DNA of 64,000 nt from Octadecabacter ascidiaceicola (GTDB lineage: Bacteria; Pseudomonadota; Alphaproteobacteria; Rhodobacterales; Rhodobacteraceae), in assembly GCF_900185015.1 (NCBI RefSeq), contig NZ_FXYD01000004.1, positions 62,001 through 126,000 on the forward strand, read 5' to 3'. Positions 46,584 to 53,601 of the stretch are shown one piece after another (within the stretch, counting starts at the first letter, position 1; each line of letters opens with the position of its first letter). A program made the translations under genes and the position numbers. The notes beneath the pieces are model-generated. The model did no database searches and was not told the origin of the DNA. It saw only the letters and a program-made list of their open reading frames with translations.

Positions 46584-47044
46584 GCGGCGTGTGCGGCGCT
46601 AGCTTCCGTAAGAATCGTATAGATCGTCGACGGGTCCTCATTTGCACGCAGTTTCGCGCAAATGCCCTCGTCGCGCAGTGTACGTGACACCAATGCCAAA
46701 GCCTTGAGGTGGGAAACACCTGCTTCTTCTGGTGCAAACAATGCAAAAACCAAATCGACGGGCTGACGGTCCACCGCGTCAAAATCCAGTGGCTTTTTTA
46801 GGCGCAAGAACAATCCACAGACCTGTGACAACCCAGGTAGGCGCGCATGTGGCAGGGCAATGCCTTGGCCCACGCCTGTCGGACCAAGGTTTTCGCGTTC
46901 GAGAAGGGCTTCGATGACAAGGTTTTGGTCCAAGTCAAAACAAGCTTCCGCCATATCACCAAGATCGTGAAACAAACGCTTCTTGCTGCTGACTGCAGCA
47001 ATAACTTTGATTCCCGATGCGGGTAGAATGTCTGCTATCGGCAT
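46580..47044 (-). CDS. ptsN: Nitrogen-PTS EIIA component
   Basis: 154 residues of the PTS EIIA (mannitol/fructose-fold) family. The phosphorylated histidine is in GIALPHARL (~residue 66). PtsN regulates potassium transport, nitrogen and carbon balance through protein contacts, not sugar uptake. It is the usual last gene of the lptB-(rpoN)-hpf-ptsN cluster. It overlaps the convergent sulfotransferase stop by 4 bases; 30 bases separate it from hpf. Confidence 0.95.
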   Translation of the reverse strand: MPIADILPASGIKVIAAVSSKKRLFHDLGDMAEACFDLDQNLVIEALLERENLGPTGVGQGIALPHARLPGLSQVCGLFLRLKKPLDFDAVDRQPVDLVFALFAPEEAGVSHLKALALVSRTLRDEGICAKLRANEDPSTIYTILTEASAAHAA

Positions 47045-47074
47045 TACGCACTTCCCGTCGGGATTTCGCCCGAT

Positions 47075-47650
47075 CTAACTTATGTTGCGCGGGTCGATCC
47101 AACCGATATTCCCGTCTTCACGGCGGTAGACCACGTTGATTCCGCTATGTCCTTCGTTTCGGAATACCAAGACTGGGGCGTTTGCGATTTCCATTTGCAT
47201 AACCGCTTCTCCGACGGAGATTGATGGGATTTTCGTCTCCATCTCGGCCACAATCATGGAGCTAACGCCTTCTGGCTCCTGCTCTTCCGACTCACTATTT
47301 GAAGCGAGGATATAGGACCCGGCGTCGGAAAGTTCAACGGGTTGTGATCGCTCCTTGTGGTGGTCCTTCAGGCGGCGTTTGTATCGCCGGAGTTGTGTTT
47401 CCATCTTCTCTGACGCGCTGTCAAAAGCTGCATAGATTTCAGTGGCATGGCCCTTGGCTTGGGCTGTGAGGCCAGTTGAAAGATGGACTTCAGTTTCACA
47501 GACATATTCATGCCCGCTCTTGGAAAATACGATATTGGCGTCGGTTGGGCGGCCTGCATACTTGCCGACAACATCCCCTAGTTCGGCTTTGACGTGTGTT
47601 TGAAGGGCTTCACCAATGTCGATTTGCTTTCCTGTGATCTGATAGCGCAT
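47075..47650 (-). CDS. hpf: Long-form ribosome hibernation-promoting factor
   Basis: 191 residues. The N-terminal HPF/YfiA domain starts MRYQITGKQIDIGEALQTHV and ends with RRYKRRLKDHH (~110). A linker leads to the C-terminal dimerisation domain (~130-191; PVLVFRNEGHSGINVVYRRE; GWIDP). Long HPF joins two 70S ribosomes into inactive 100S dimers. AGGAG lies 7 bases before the ATG. A CtrA-like TTAA-N7-TTAA site lies 47-61 bases upstream. Confidence 0.96.
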   Translation of the reverse strand: MRYQITGKQIDIGEALQTHVKAELGDVVGKYAGRPTDANIVFSKSGHEYVCETEVHLSTGLTAQAKGHATEIYAAFDSASEKMETQLRRYKRRLKDHHKERSQPVELSDAGSYILASNSESEEQEPEGVSSMIVAEMETKIPSISVGEAVMQMEIANAPVLVFRNEGHSGINVVYRREDGNIGWIDPRNIS

Positions 47651-47696
47651 CTCGTCTCCTTTTTGAGCGTTACAGGCAATTCGGGCGTCAGAACGA

Positions 47697-47711
47697 TTAA
47701 AGTTTCGTTAA
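47697..47711. promoter_or_regulatory. CtrA-like site upstream of hpf
   Basis: TTAA-AGTTTCG-TTAA followed by AC matches the full-site pattern TTAA-N7-TTAA of the alphaproteobacterial cell-cycle regulator CtrA. It lies in the 214-base gap between lptB and hpf. Regulation is inferred from the pattern only. Confidence 0.45.
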
Positions 47712-47864
47712 ACTACGCTGGAATTGTCGGGGACGATGACTGTGAATGGATTGAATGTTTCCGGCGCCCTAAAGGCGAAGTCCAGACTACATTGAATACC
47801 TGTTCTGTCATCCCCCCTAGTTGGCGACGAAATGGCGCGACTGTCAATGATATCTGTAAACTGA

Positions 47865-48617
47865 TCACGAAACGCGGAACGAATCCCCAAGATAAACGCG
47901 GCGTACATTTTCGTCCTGAACGACCTCTTCGGTGGTGCCGGACATCAGAATTTTGCCGTCATGCAGGATATATGCACGATCGACGATCTGCAGAGTTTCC
48001 TGAACATTGTGGTCGGTAATCAAGACGCCGATACCGCGGTTCTTAAGGTCCGCAGTTAGATGCCTAATCTCTCCGACAGCAATTGGGTCAACGCCGGCAA
48101 ACGGCTCATCAAGCAAAACATAATTAGGATCAGCGGCAAGGCAACGCGCAATCTCGGCGCGGCGGCGTTCACCACCTGAAAGTGCCATAGCAGGTGCGCG
48201 TCGCAGATGCTCAATTGAAAACTCTGATAGCAATTCTTCGAGACGTTCACGGCGACGGGTTCGATCCGGTACGGCAATCTCTAGGATCGACAGGATGTTG
48301 TCTTCGACGCTTAACCCACGAAAAATGGACATTTCTTGCGGAAGATAGCCGATACCTAGTTTCGCGCGGCGATACATGGGCAACGCAGTAATGTCGCGGC
48401 CATCAACGGTCACTTGGCCGCCTTCGGGCGTTACGAGGCCGGCAATTGAATAGAAGCAAGTCGTCTTGCCGCTCCCGTTTGGCCCTAGCAAAGCAACCAC
48501 TTCGCCGCGTCCGAGGTCCATGTTGACGTCTCGAATGACGACACGTTTGCCGTAGCTTTTGCGCAGATGGCGGATTCTTAGCCCGACATCGCCCTCAGTG
48601 ACAGTAAGTTCAGGCAT
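47865..48617 (-). CDS. lptB: LPS transport ABC ATPase LptB
   Basis: 250 residues. Powers LPS extraction from the inner membrane with LptF/LptG. Walker A GPNGSGKTT (~42), a Q-loop in YLPQEMSIF (~92), signature LSGGERRRAEIARCLA (~143), Walker B VLLDEPFAGVDP (~165) and the switch His in ITDHN. The start overlaps the lptA stop by one base (TAATG). The gap downstream, before hpf, is where rpoN stands in E. coli; here it is absent. Confidence 0.97.
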   Translation of the reverse strand: MPELTVTEGDVGLRIRHLRKSYGKRVVIRDVNMDLGRGEVVALLGPNGSGKTTCFYSIAGLVTPEGGQVTVDGRDITALPMYRRAKLGIGYLPQEMSIFRGLSVEDNILSILEIAVPDRTRRRERLEELLSEFSIEHLRRAPAMALSGGERRRAEIARCLAADPNYVLLDEPFAGVDPIAVGEIRHLTADLKNRGIGVLITDHNVQETLQIVDRAYILHDGKILMSGTTEEVVQDENVRRVYLGDSFRVS

Positions 48618-49102
48618 TAGTTGCCGCCTTGGTTTAAGATTGTGCGCACACGGCCTTCCATTTGCGCACTGCCGTCGGACAGATTTACGCGCATGGTATT
48701 GGCGGAAATCGCGCTGTTTCCTTGCGTAAGCAACACGTCGCCAGACAGCACGAGCGTACCAGCATCCAAATTATACTCTGCACTAGACGCTTCGGCGGCC
48801 TCTGTCGCAGTCACAAACGTGACGCCGCCGGTTGCGGACAGGCGGCTGATGTCACCGGAAGCGTCGCTGTAAAAAACCTGGACGCGGCCAGCATTCAGGC
48901 GCAAATTCCCTTGGCCAATAAGAACGCTGCCTTGAAAGACTGCGGTTCCGGTATCTTGATCGATACTAAGGCTGTCGGACGTAATTTCCAGTGGCGCAGT
49001 AGGGTCGGCATTAATCGTGCCGAGGTTAATGTTGGTCTGCGAAAACGCTGGGCCAGCAACCGAAAGGATCGCGCAAAAAAATGCAGTTCTAATAAGTGTC
49101 AC
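48617..49102 (-). CDS. lptA: LPS transport periplasmic bridge protein LptA
   Basis: 161 residues with signal peptide MTLIRTAFFCAILSVAGPAF (cleavage near FSQ). The mature OstA-type beta-jellyroll has LEITSDSLSIDQDTGTAVF and repeating strands (GSVLIGQGNLRLNAGRVQVF; GDVLLTQGNSAISANTMRV). It carries LPS across the periplasm between LptC and LptD. Eleven bases from lptC and overlapping lptB. Confidence 0.93.
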   Translation of the reverse strand: MTLIRTAFFCAILSVAGPAFSQTNINLGTINADPTAPLEITSDSLSIDQDTGTAVFQGSVLIGQGNLRLNAGRVQVFYSDASGDISRLSATGGVTFVTATEAAEASSAEYNLDAGTLVLSGDVLLTQGNSAISANTMRVNLSDGSAQMEGRVRTILNQGGN

Positions 49103-49113
49103 GTTTAAGAATC

Positions 49114-49704
49114 CTATTGTTGCGGTGTGTATACCAGTCGAACACCGTTTTGGAAAAGCATCACTTGGCCGTCATCGCCTTCGGGTGTTTCGATAATCAT
49201 TTGACCTGCCGTCAGCGCACCAAAGGGCGCTTGGACTTCAATCTCTGCGTCAGAAATTATCTGCCCTGTGGTCATGTTCGCCGTTATTCCAACCGTTTCC
49301 ATTTCGAATCCGTTTGATGTTTCGATACGGGCCAAACCAGAAAGACGCGCGATCCGAGAGGTGATGTCGACTTCACCGGTACCTGCGCGAATGTCGATAT
49401 GGACGCCGTTCACAGACTCGACGGTTGCCGTTAGGTTTTCGATTATCATCAGGTCGCCGTTAGGGCGGGTGGTGCCAGCGTCGATTCCGATCACCGAACC
49501 ATCATCGGCCACGCCAGAAATTTGCGCGCCTGATACCCGAGGCTCACGCGCGATTTCTTCGATTTCGGCGTATGGAATCGTTGTTTCTTTGGTTGGCGCG
49601 CGGGCGAATAAGAACACCGTCGACATCAACGCAAGCGCTGCAAGAGGCAGGGTGATTTTAAGAAAACCGACAAATTGAGAATAGAGATTGTCGTCGCCAG
49701 TCAT
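49114..49704 (-). CDS. lptC: LPS transport protein LptC
   Basis: 196 residues. A single N-terminal membrane helix (ITLPLAALALMSTVFLFA) anchors a periplasmic OstA-like domain (SRIARLSGLARIETSNGFEM; GALTAGQMII). LptC accepts LPS from LptBFG and hands it to LptA. Sequence is weakly conserved as usual, so identification leans on position between kdsD and lptA. Its start directly abuts the kdsD stop. Confidence 0.9.
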   Translation of the reverse strand: MTGDDNLYSQFVGFLKITLPLAALALMSTVFLFARAPTKETTIPYAEIEEIAREPRVSGAQISGVADDGSVIGIDAGTTRPNGDLMIIENLTATVESVNGVHIDIRAGTGEVDITSRIARLSGLARIETSNGFEMETVGITANMTTGQIISDAEIEVQAPFGALTAGQMIIETPEGDDGQVMLFQNGVRLVYTPQQ

Positions 49705-50673
49705 CTACACAATGCCTGCGCGCAGACAGTCGTGAATATGCAAAATGCCACCAACTTTGCGGGACCCGTCCGGATCCACCACAAACAAGCAGGTAATATT
49801 GCCGGCATTCATCACGTTAACTGCCTCTTCCGCCAGCGATGTTGTTCCAATTGTGCGCGGTGATTTGGTCATCACTTCGCCCGCAGTCAAATCCAACAAG
49901 CCAGCCATATTCCGACGCAAATCGCCGTCGGTCACGATGCCGGTAAGGTAGCCCGCATCGTCCAATACGCCAACCACACCGAAGCCCTTTTGACTGATTG
50001 TCAGCAGGGTATCGCTCATTGGAGTTTTTTCCCCGACGAGCGGCACCGCGTCATCCTTGTGCATCAGATCGCCAACGCGCGACAACTGCGAGCCGAGTTT
50101 GCCGCCAGGGTGGAAGTCACGGAAGTTATCTGCCGAGAACGCGCGATGCTCCATGATGGCCACAGACAGGGCATCGCCCATCGCGAGAGTCATGGTTGTG
50201 GACGTTGTCGGTACAACACCCGTTCCGCAGGCTTCGGGCAGTTTGGGCATCAGCAAAACGATGTCAGATTGGATCGCCAGCGAGCTTTTCGGGCGGCTCG
50301 TCATGCCGATCAATGGAATACCAAATCGCTGCGTATATGCGATGAGGTTCGCAAGCTCCGGCGCTTCGCCTGAATTTGAAATCGCAAGAACAACGTCACC
50401 ACGTGTCACCATGCCAAGGTCCCCGTGCGATGCTTCAGCAGGGTGGACGAAGTGTGCAGGTGTGCCAGTGCTGGCCAATGTCGCGGCGATCTTGCGCGCG
50501 ATATGGCCGGACTTTCCGATGCCTGAAATAATGATCCGGCCTTTGGCGTTAAGGATTAGATCGACAGCGTCAGCTAGTGCGCCGTTTAGAGAATCCGCAA
50601 GCGCATTCAATGCATCGGCTTCTTCGCGGATAACCCGCCGGGCGGTGTCGGTGAATTTTGTATGATTAGCCAT
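49705..50673 (-). CDS. kdsD: Arabinose-5-phosphate isomerase (SIS and CBS domains)
   Basis: 322 residues. Converts ribulose-5-phosphate to arabinose-5-phosphate, the first step to Kdo. The SIS domain has IISGIGKSGHIARKIA (~48), HPAEASHGDLGMV (~82) and SNSGEAPE (~103); two CBS domains follow (VGVLDDAGYLTGIVTDGDL near 237, and a C-terminal pair). Neighbouring lpt genes support the LPS assignment over KpsF or GutQ. The rnd stop overlaps its start by one base. The phosphatase KdsC, normally next in E. coli, is not present here. Confidence 0.95.
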   Translation of the reverse strand: MANHTKFTDTARRVIREEADALNALADSLNGALADAVDLILNAKGRIIISGIGKSGHIARKIAATLASTGTPAHFVHPAEASHGDLGMVTRGDVVLAISNSGEAPELANLIAYTQRFGIPLIGMTSRPKSSLAIQSDIVLLMPKLPEACGTGVVPTTSTTMTLAMGDALSVAIMEHRAFSADNFRDFHPGGKLGSQLSRVGDLMHKDDAVPLVGEKTPMSDTLLTISQKGFGVVGVLDDAGYLTGIVTDGDLRRNMAGLLDLTAGEVMTKSPRTIGTTSLAEEAVNVMNAGNITCLFVVDPDGSRKVGGILHIHDCLRAGIV

Positions 50674-51284
50674 TAGTGAGAAAAGATATCCTGTTCGGGC
50701 CAGCCTGCAAGATCAAGCTGCGCGCGCGTTGGTAAAAAATTGAAACAAGCTTGCGCCATTTCGGTACGGTTTTCGCGTTCGAGACGGAGGTTGAGTGCGT
50801 CTCGCAATTGGTGAAGGTACAAGACGTCAGATGCAGCATATTCAAGTTGAGCTTTGGTCAGCTCCGTTGCGCCCCAATCAGACTGCTGTTGGAACTTTGA
50901 AATATCGACACGCAGCATCTCTTGCAGAAGGTTCTTTAACCCGTGGCGGTCCGTGTAGGTGCGGACCAGTTTACTGGCGATCTTGGTGCAGTAGACGGGT
51001 GCTGTGATCGTTCCAAAGGCGTTGAGCATCGCGGCAATATCGAAGCGACCGTAGTGAAACAGCTTCAACACGTTCGGATCGGCGAGCATTTTGCAAAGGT
51101 TCGGTGCTTCGGTCTGGCCAGCTGCGACTTGCACAAGATGGCAATCCCCGTCGCCACCACTCATCTGGATGAGACAAAGCCGGTCACGGTGCGGGTTTAA
51201 CCCCATCGTTTCGCAATCAATCGCGACAACTGGCCCCAAATCGAGGCCATCGGGTAAATCATTTTGATAAAGATGGTTTGTCAT
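50673..51284 (-). CDS. rnd: Ribonuclease D-like 3'-5' exonuclease (single domain)
   Basis: 203 residues. DEDDy exonuclease with the acidic residues in VAIDCETMGL (~24), HYGRFDIAAM (~83) and the Tyr/Asp in LEYAASDVLYL (~150). The HRDC RNA-binding domains of E. coli RNase D are absent, which is normal for alphaproteobacterial short forms. RNase D trims tRNA 3' ends. Its ribosome site AGAGGG is 5 bases before the ATG but lies inside a hairpin, and tRNA-Leu lies immediately upstream on the same strand. Overlaps the kdsD start. Confidence 0.92.
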   Translation of the reverse strand: MTNHLYQNDLPDGLDLGPVVAIDCETMGLNPHRDRLCLIQMSGGDGDCHLVQVAAGQTEAPNLCKMLADPNVLKLFHYGRFDIAAMLNAFGTITAPVYCTKIASKLVRTYTDRHGLKNLLQEMLRVDISKFQQQSDWGATELTKAQLEYAASDVLYLHQLRDALNLRLERENRTEMAQACFNFLPTRAQLDLAGWPEQDIFSH

Positions 51285-51289
51285 ACCAA

Positions 51290-51322
51290 CCCTCTAACAT
51301 GCGTTCTTTGCGATGTAGAGGG
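51290..51322 (-). promoter_or_regulatory. Hairpin sequestering the rnd ribosome-binding site
   Basis: CCCTCTA (51290-51296) pairs with TAGAGGG (51316-51322); CAT (51298-51300) with ATG (51313-51315) and CG (51302-51303) with CG (51311-51312) continue the stem with single-base bulges, leaving a 7-base loop. On the mRNA the 3' arm contains AGAGGG, the rnd Shine-Dalgarno, 5 bases before AUG. The 5' arm begins 2 bases after the tRNA CCA. No T-run follows, so it is not a clear terminator. Confidence 0.7.
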
Positions 51323-51324
51323 AA

Positions 51325-51411
51325 TGGTGCCCAGAAGAGGACTCGAACCTCCACGTCCATACAGACACCAGCACCTGAAGCTGGCGCGTCTACCAATTCC
51401 GCCATCTGGGC
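51325..51411 (-). tRNA. tRNA-Leu (anticodon CAG)
   Basis: 87 bases on the minus strand. Acceptor GCCCAGA / TCTGGGC, discriminator A and an encoded CCA at 51327-51325. The D arm has GGCGGAATTGGTAGACGC, typical of Leu tRNA; the anticodon arm is CCAGC-TTCAGGT-GCTGG, giving anticodon CAG (reads CUG). A long variable arm follows and the T arm carries GGTTCGAGTCC. All features agree with a class II tRNA-Leu. Confidence 0.96.
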
Positions 51412-51431
51412 AACAGATTACGTGAGGAGGG

Positions 51432-51459
51432 CTTTAAGTCTGTCGCGCGGACCTGTCAA
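51432..51459 (-). promoter_or_regulatory. Promoter of tRNA-Leu
   Basis: Minus strand TTGACA (51454-51459) and TTAAAG (51432-51437) with 16-base spacing, about 20 bases before the mature tRNA start. The perfect -35 fits a stable-RNA promoter. Confidence 0.65.
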
Positions 51460-51483
51460 CGCGATTCAACGCCTGAATCGCGT
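51459..51483. repeat. 10-bp inverted repeat with two GANTC sites next to the tRNA-Leu promoter
   Basis: ACGCGATTCA (51459-51468), 5-base centre, TGAATCGCGT (51474-51483). It abuts the -35 box of tRNA-Leu and lies 127 bases before the NDUFA9-like gene. Each arm contains a GANTC, the CcrM methylation sequence. Confidence 0.65.
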
Positions 51484-51610
51484 GTGGAGCCGATGATTAG
51501 GTAAATATGATCAAAAGAAGCTGCTGGAATGCGCTGATATGCGCCTTGTTTATCAAGGGGCACGGGGATAAACGCTTAGGGGAATACGTTTAGGATTAGG
51601 GAACGCTATC

Positions 51611-52588
51611 ATGTCCAAACTTGTCACCATCTACGGCGGATCTGGTTTTGTCGGGCGATACATCGCACGGCGTTTGGCTAAGGATGGTTGGCGTGTCAGG
51701 GTTGCGGTTCGTAATCCGAACGAGGCAATGTTTGTGAAGCCTTACGGTGCTGTTGGGCAGGTTGAGCCTGTTTTCTGCAACATTCGTGATGATGATTCTG
51801 TCGCGTCGGTCATGCTTGGCGCCGATGCCGTCGTAAACTGTGCCGGCACTTTGTACGATTTTGGTAAGAACACTTTTGAAGCGGTGCAAGCAGAAGGGGC
51901 TGAACGCGTTGCGCGTATTGCGGCGTCAAAGGGCGTTGGCACAATGGTGCAGATTTCTGCTATTGGCGCTGACGCCGAAAGTGACAGCGAATACGCACGC
52001 ACCAAAGCTGAAGGCGAAGCCGGCGTTTTGGCACATATGCCGAATGCAATGATCATTCGCCCTTCGGTCATTTTTGGTGACGAAGATCGTTTCTTCAATC
52101 GTTTTGCTGGTATGTCCCGCTTCGGGCCGGTTTTGCCGATTGTCGGTGCTGGAACCAAGTTCCAGCCGGTCTATGTCGATGATGTTGCTGCCGTCGCCGT
52201 TATGGGTGCCGAAGGGGAAGCGCAGGGCGTTTTCGAACTCGGCGGACCTGACGTTTATACGTTCCGTGAAATGATGGCTAAGATGCTAAAGGTCGTTCGC
52301 CGCCGCCGTCTGGTCTTGAATATCCCGTTCTGGATTGCGCGGATTATGGCGTTTGGCTTCAAGGTTGGGCGTGTGTTGTCGCTGGGCTTTGTTCCAGGTC
52401 CACTTACTGCAGACCAGGTGAAGTTGCTTGCTGTCGATAACGTCGTGTCTGACGATGCGCAGGGTTTTGCTGATCTGGGTATGACGCCAACGCCGATGGA
52501 AGCGATCTTGCCGGACTACCTGTGGCGGTTCCGCCCGAGCGGGCAGTACGACGCTATCAAGGAAAGCGCGAAGAACCTGCGCGTTTAG
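51611..52588 (+). CDS. NDUFA9-like NAD(P)-binding protein
   Basis: 325 residues of the atypical short-chain dehydrogenase family. N-terminal Rossmann motif IYGGSGFVGRYIARRL (residues ~7-22), basic RNP segment, and YARTKAEGEAGVL (~118, the YxxxK of the family). IIRPSVIFGDEDRFFNRFA and KFQPVYVDDVAAV are characteristic of complex I subunit NDUFA9 homologues, which are accessory subunits in alphaproteobacteria. Whether this one sits in complex I is inference; an NDUFAF5-like gene also occurs in this window. Its stop overlaps the convergent uppP stop. Confidence 0.9.
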   Translation: MSKLVTIYGGSGFVGRYIARRLAKDGWRVRVAVRNPNEAMFVKPYGAVGQVEPVFCNIRDDDSVASVMLGADAVVNCAGTLYDFGKNTFEAVQAEGAERVARIAASKGVGTMVQISAIGADAESDSEYARTKAEGEAGVLAHMPNAMIIRPSVIFGDEDRFFNRFAGMSRFGPVLPIVGAGTKFQPVYVDDVAAVAVMGAEGEAQGVFELGGPDVYTFREMMAKMLKVVRRRRLVLNIPFWIARIMAFGFKVGRVLSLGFVPGPLTADQVKLLAVDNVVSDDAQGFADLGMTPTPMEAILPDYLWRFRPSGQYDAIKESAKNLRV

Positions 52589-53388
52589 GAATAAGAAATT
52601 CCAAGAAGAACGATGCCGAGGATAACGCGGTAGATCACGTAGGGCGTGAAGCTTACGGATTTCAATAAACGCATCATGAGCGACAATGCAGCGAGCGCGG
52701 CTAGGAATGCCAGGGCTGCTGCGATTGCGCCGTCTTTTGCGGCTTGCGCATCTGCCGTGACGGCGACTTCTGCGCCCAACAACACACCGGATGCAATAAT
52801 TGTTGGGATCGACATGAGCATGGCGAGTTTGGCGCCGTCTTCGCGTTTGTACCCGAGGTGAAGCGCCGCGGTGATGGTGATGCCGGATCGCGACGTGCCG
52901 GGGATCAATGAGATAGCCTGCCAAACACCCATCGTCAGCGCGTCGCGGATCGTCCAGTCTTTGGCGGTTTTCTCGGTCTTTCCAGTTTGGTCGGCCCAAT
53001 AAAGGACGATGCCGAAAATCAGCATCGTCCAGCCGATGACGGTCATGCTGCGCATCATGTCATCTAATCCGCTGAGTTTTAGGATGAGGCCGAAAATCAC
53101 CACGGGAATCGTTGCGAGGATCAGGCACCACGCAAGAAATGCACCTTCGGTGTCGATCTTTCCGCGCAACACGCGGGGTAGGCCGAACAGCGCGGCGCGT
53201 GCGTCTGTCCAGAAATAGATGATCACAGCGAAGAGGGTGCCAACGTGAACCGCGACATCGATGACCTGACCTTGGTCGGCCATGCCCGTGAGTTGCGGCA
53301 ACAAAATAAGGTGCCCAGAGGAGGACACGGGCAGGAATTCGGTAATTCCCTGAATGAGTGCAGCAAGTACGAGCGTTAAGAGCGGCAT
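52585..53388 (-). CDS. uppP: Undecaprenyl-diphosphatase
   Basis: 267 residues, about eight membrane helices. Recycles undecaprenyl pyrophosphate, the lipid carrier for peptidoglycan and surface glycans, and confers bacitracin resistance. Motifs: QGITEFLPVSSSGHLIL (~13-29, catalytic Glu and Ser) and LIPGTSRSGITITAAL (~160, conserved Arg). Lies convergent with the NDUFA9-like gene and divergent from gltD. Its action would support the glycan cluster and MtgA encoded nearby. Confidence 0.96.
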   Translation of the reverse strand: MPLLTLVLAALIQGITEFLPVSSSGHLILLPQLTGMADQGQVIDVAVHVGTLFAVIIYFWTDARAALFGLPRVLRGKIDTEGAFLAWCLILATIPVVIFGLILKLSGLDDMMRSMTVIGWTMLIFGIVLYWADQTGKTEKTAKDWTIRDALTMGVWQAISLIPGTSRSGITITAALHLGYKREDGAKLAMLMSIPTIIASGVLLGAEVAVTADAQAAKDGAIAAALAFLAALAALSLMMRLLKSVSFTPYVIYRVILGIVLLGISYS

Positions 53389-53483
53389 GGCGGTCCCTGA
53401 TTCGTTTTGGTCTTTCTAAATCATGGGAGTCGCGGGGGAAGAGGGTATATAGGGCCAGATCGGACCTAAAAATCTTTGATGTA

Positions 53484-53537
53484 TTGACAAACTCCTACTT
53501 CCAAGCACAAATATCCGGCAAATAGGTAAACTATACT
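53484..53537 (+). promoter_or_regulatory. Candidate gltD promoter region
   Basis: TATACT at 53532-53537 is a near-consensus -10; a perfect TTGACA at 53484-53489 lies too far upstream for that -10 but could pair with an A+T-rich element near 53507. AATAGGTAA (53521-53529) lies between them. Two start points are possible. Confidence 0.4.
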
Positions 53538-53601
53538 GACTTTTATTTCCCCTGCGCGTGAAATAGAAGTGCGGTTCGAAATTCGATTTGGAGAATGTCC
53601 T

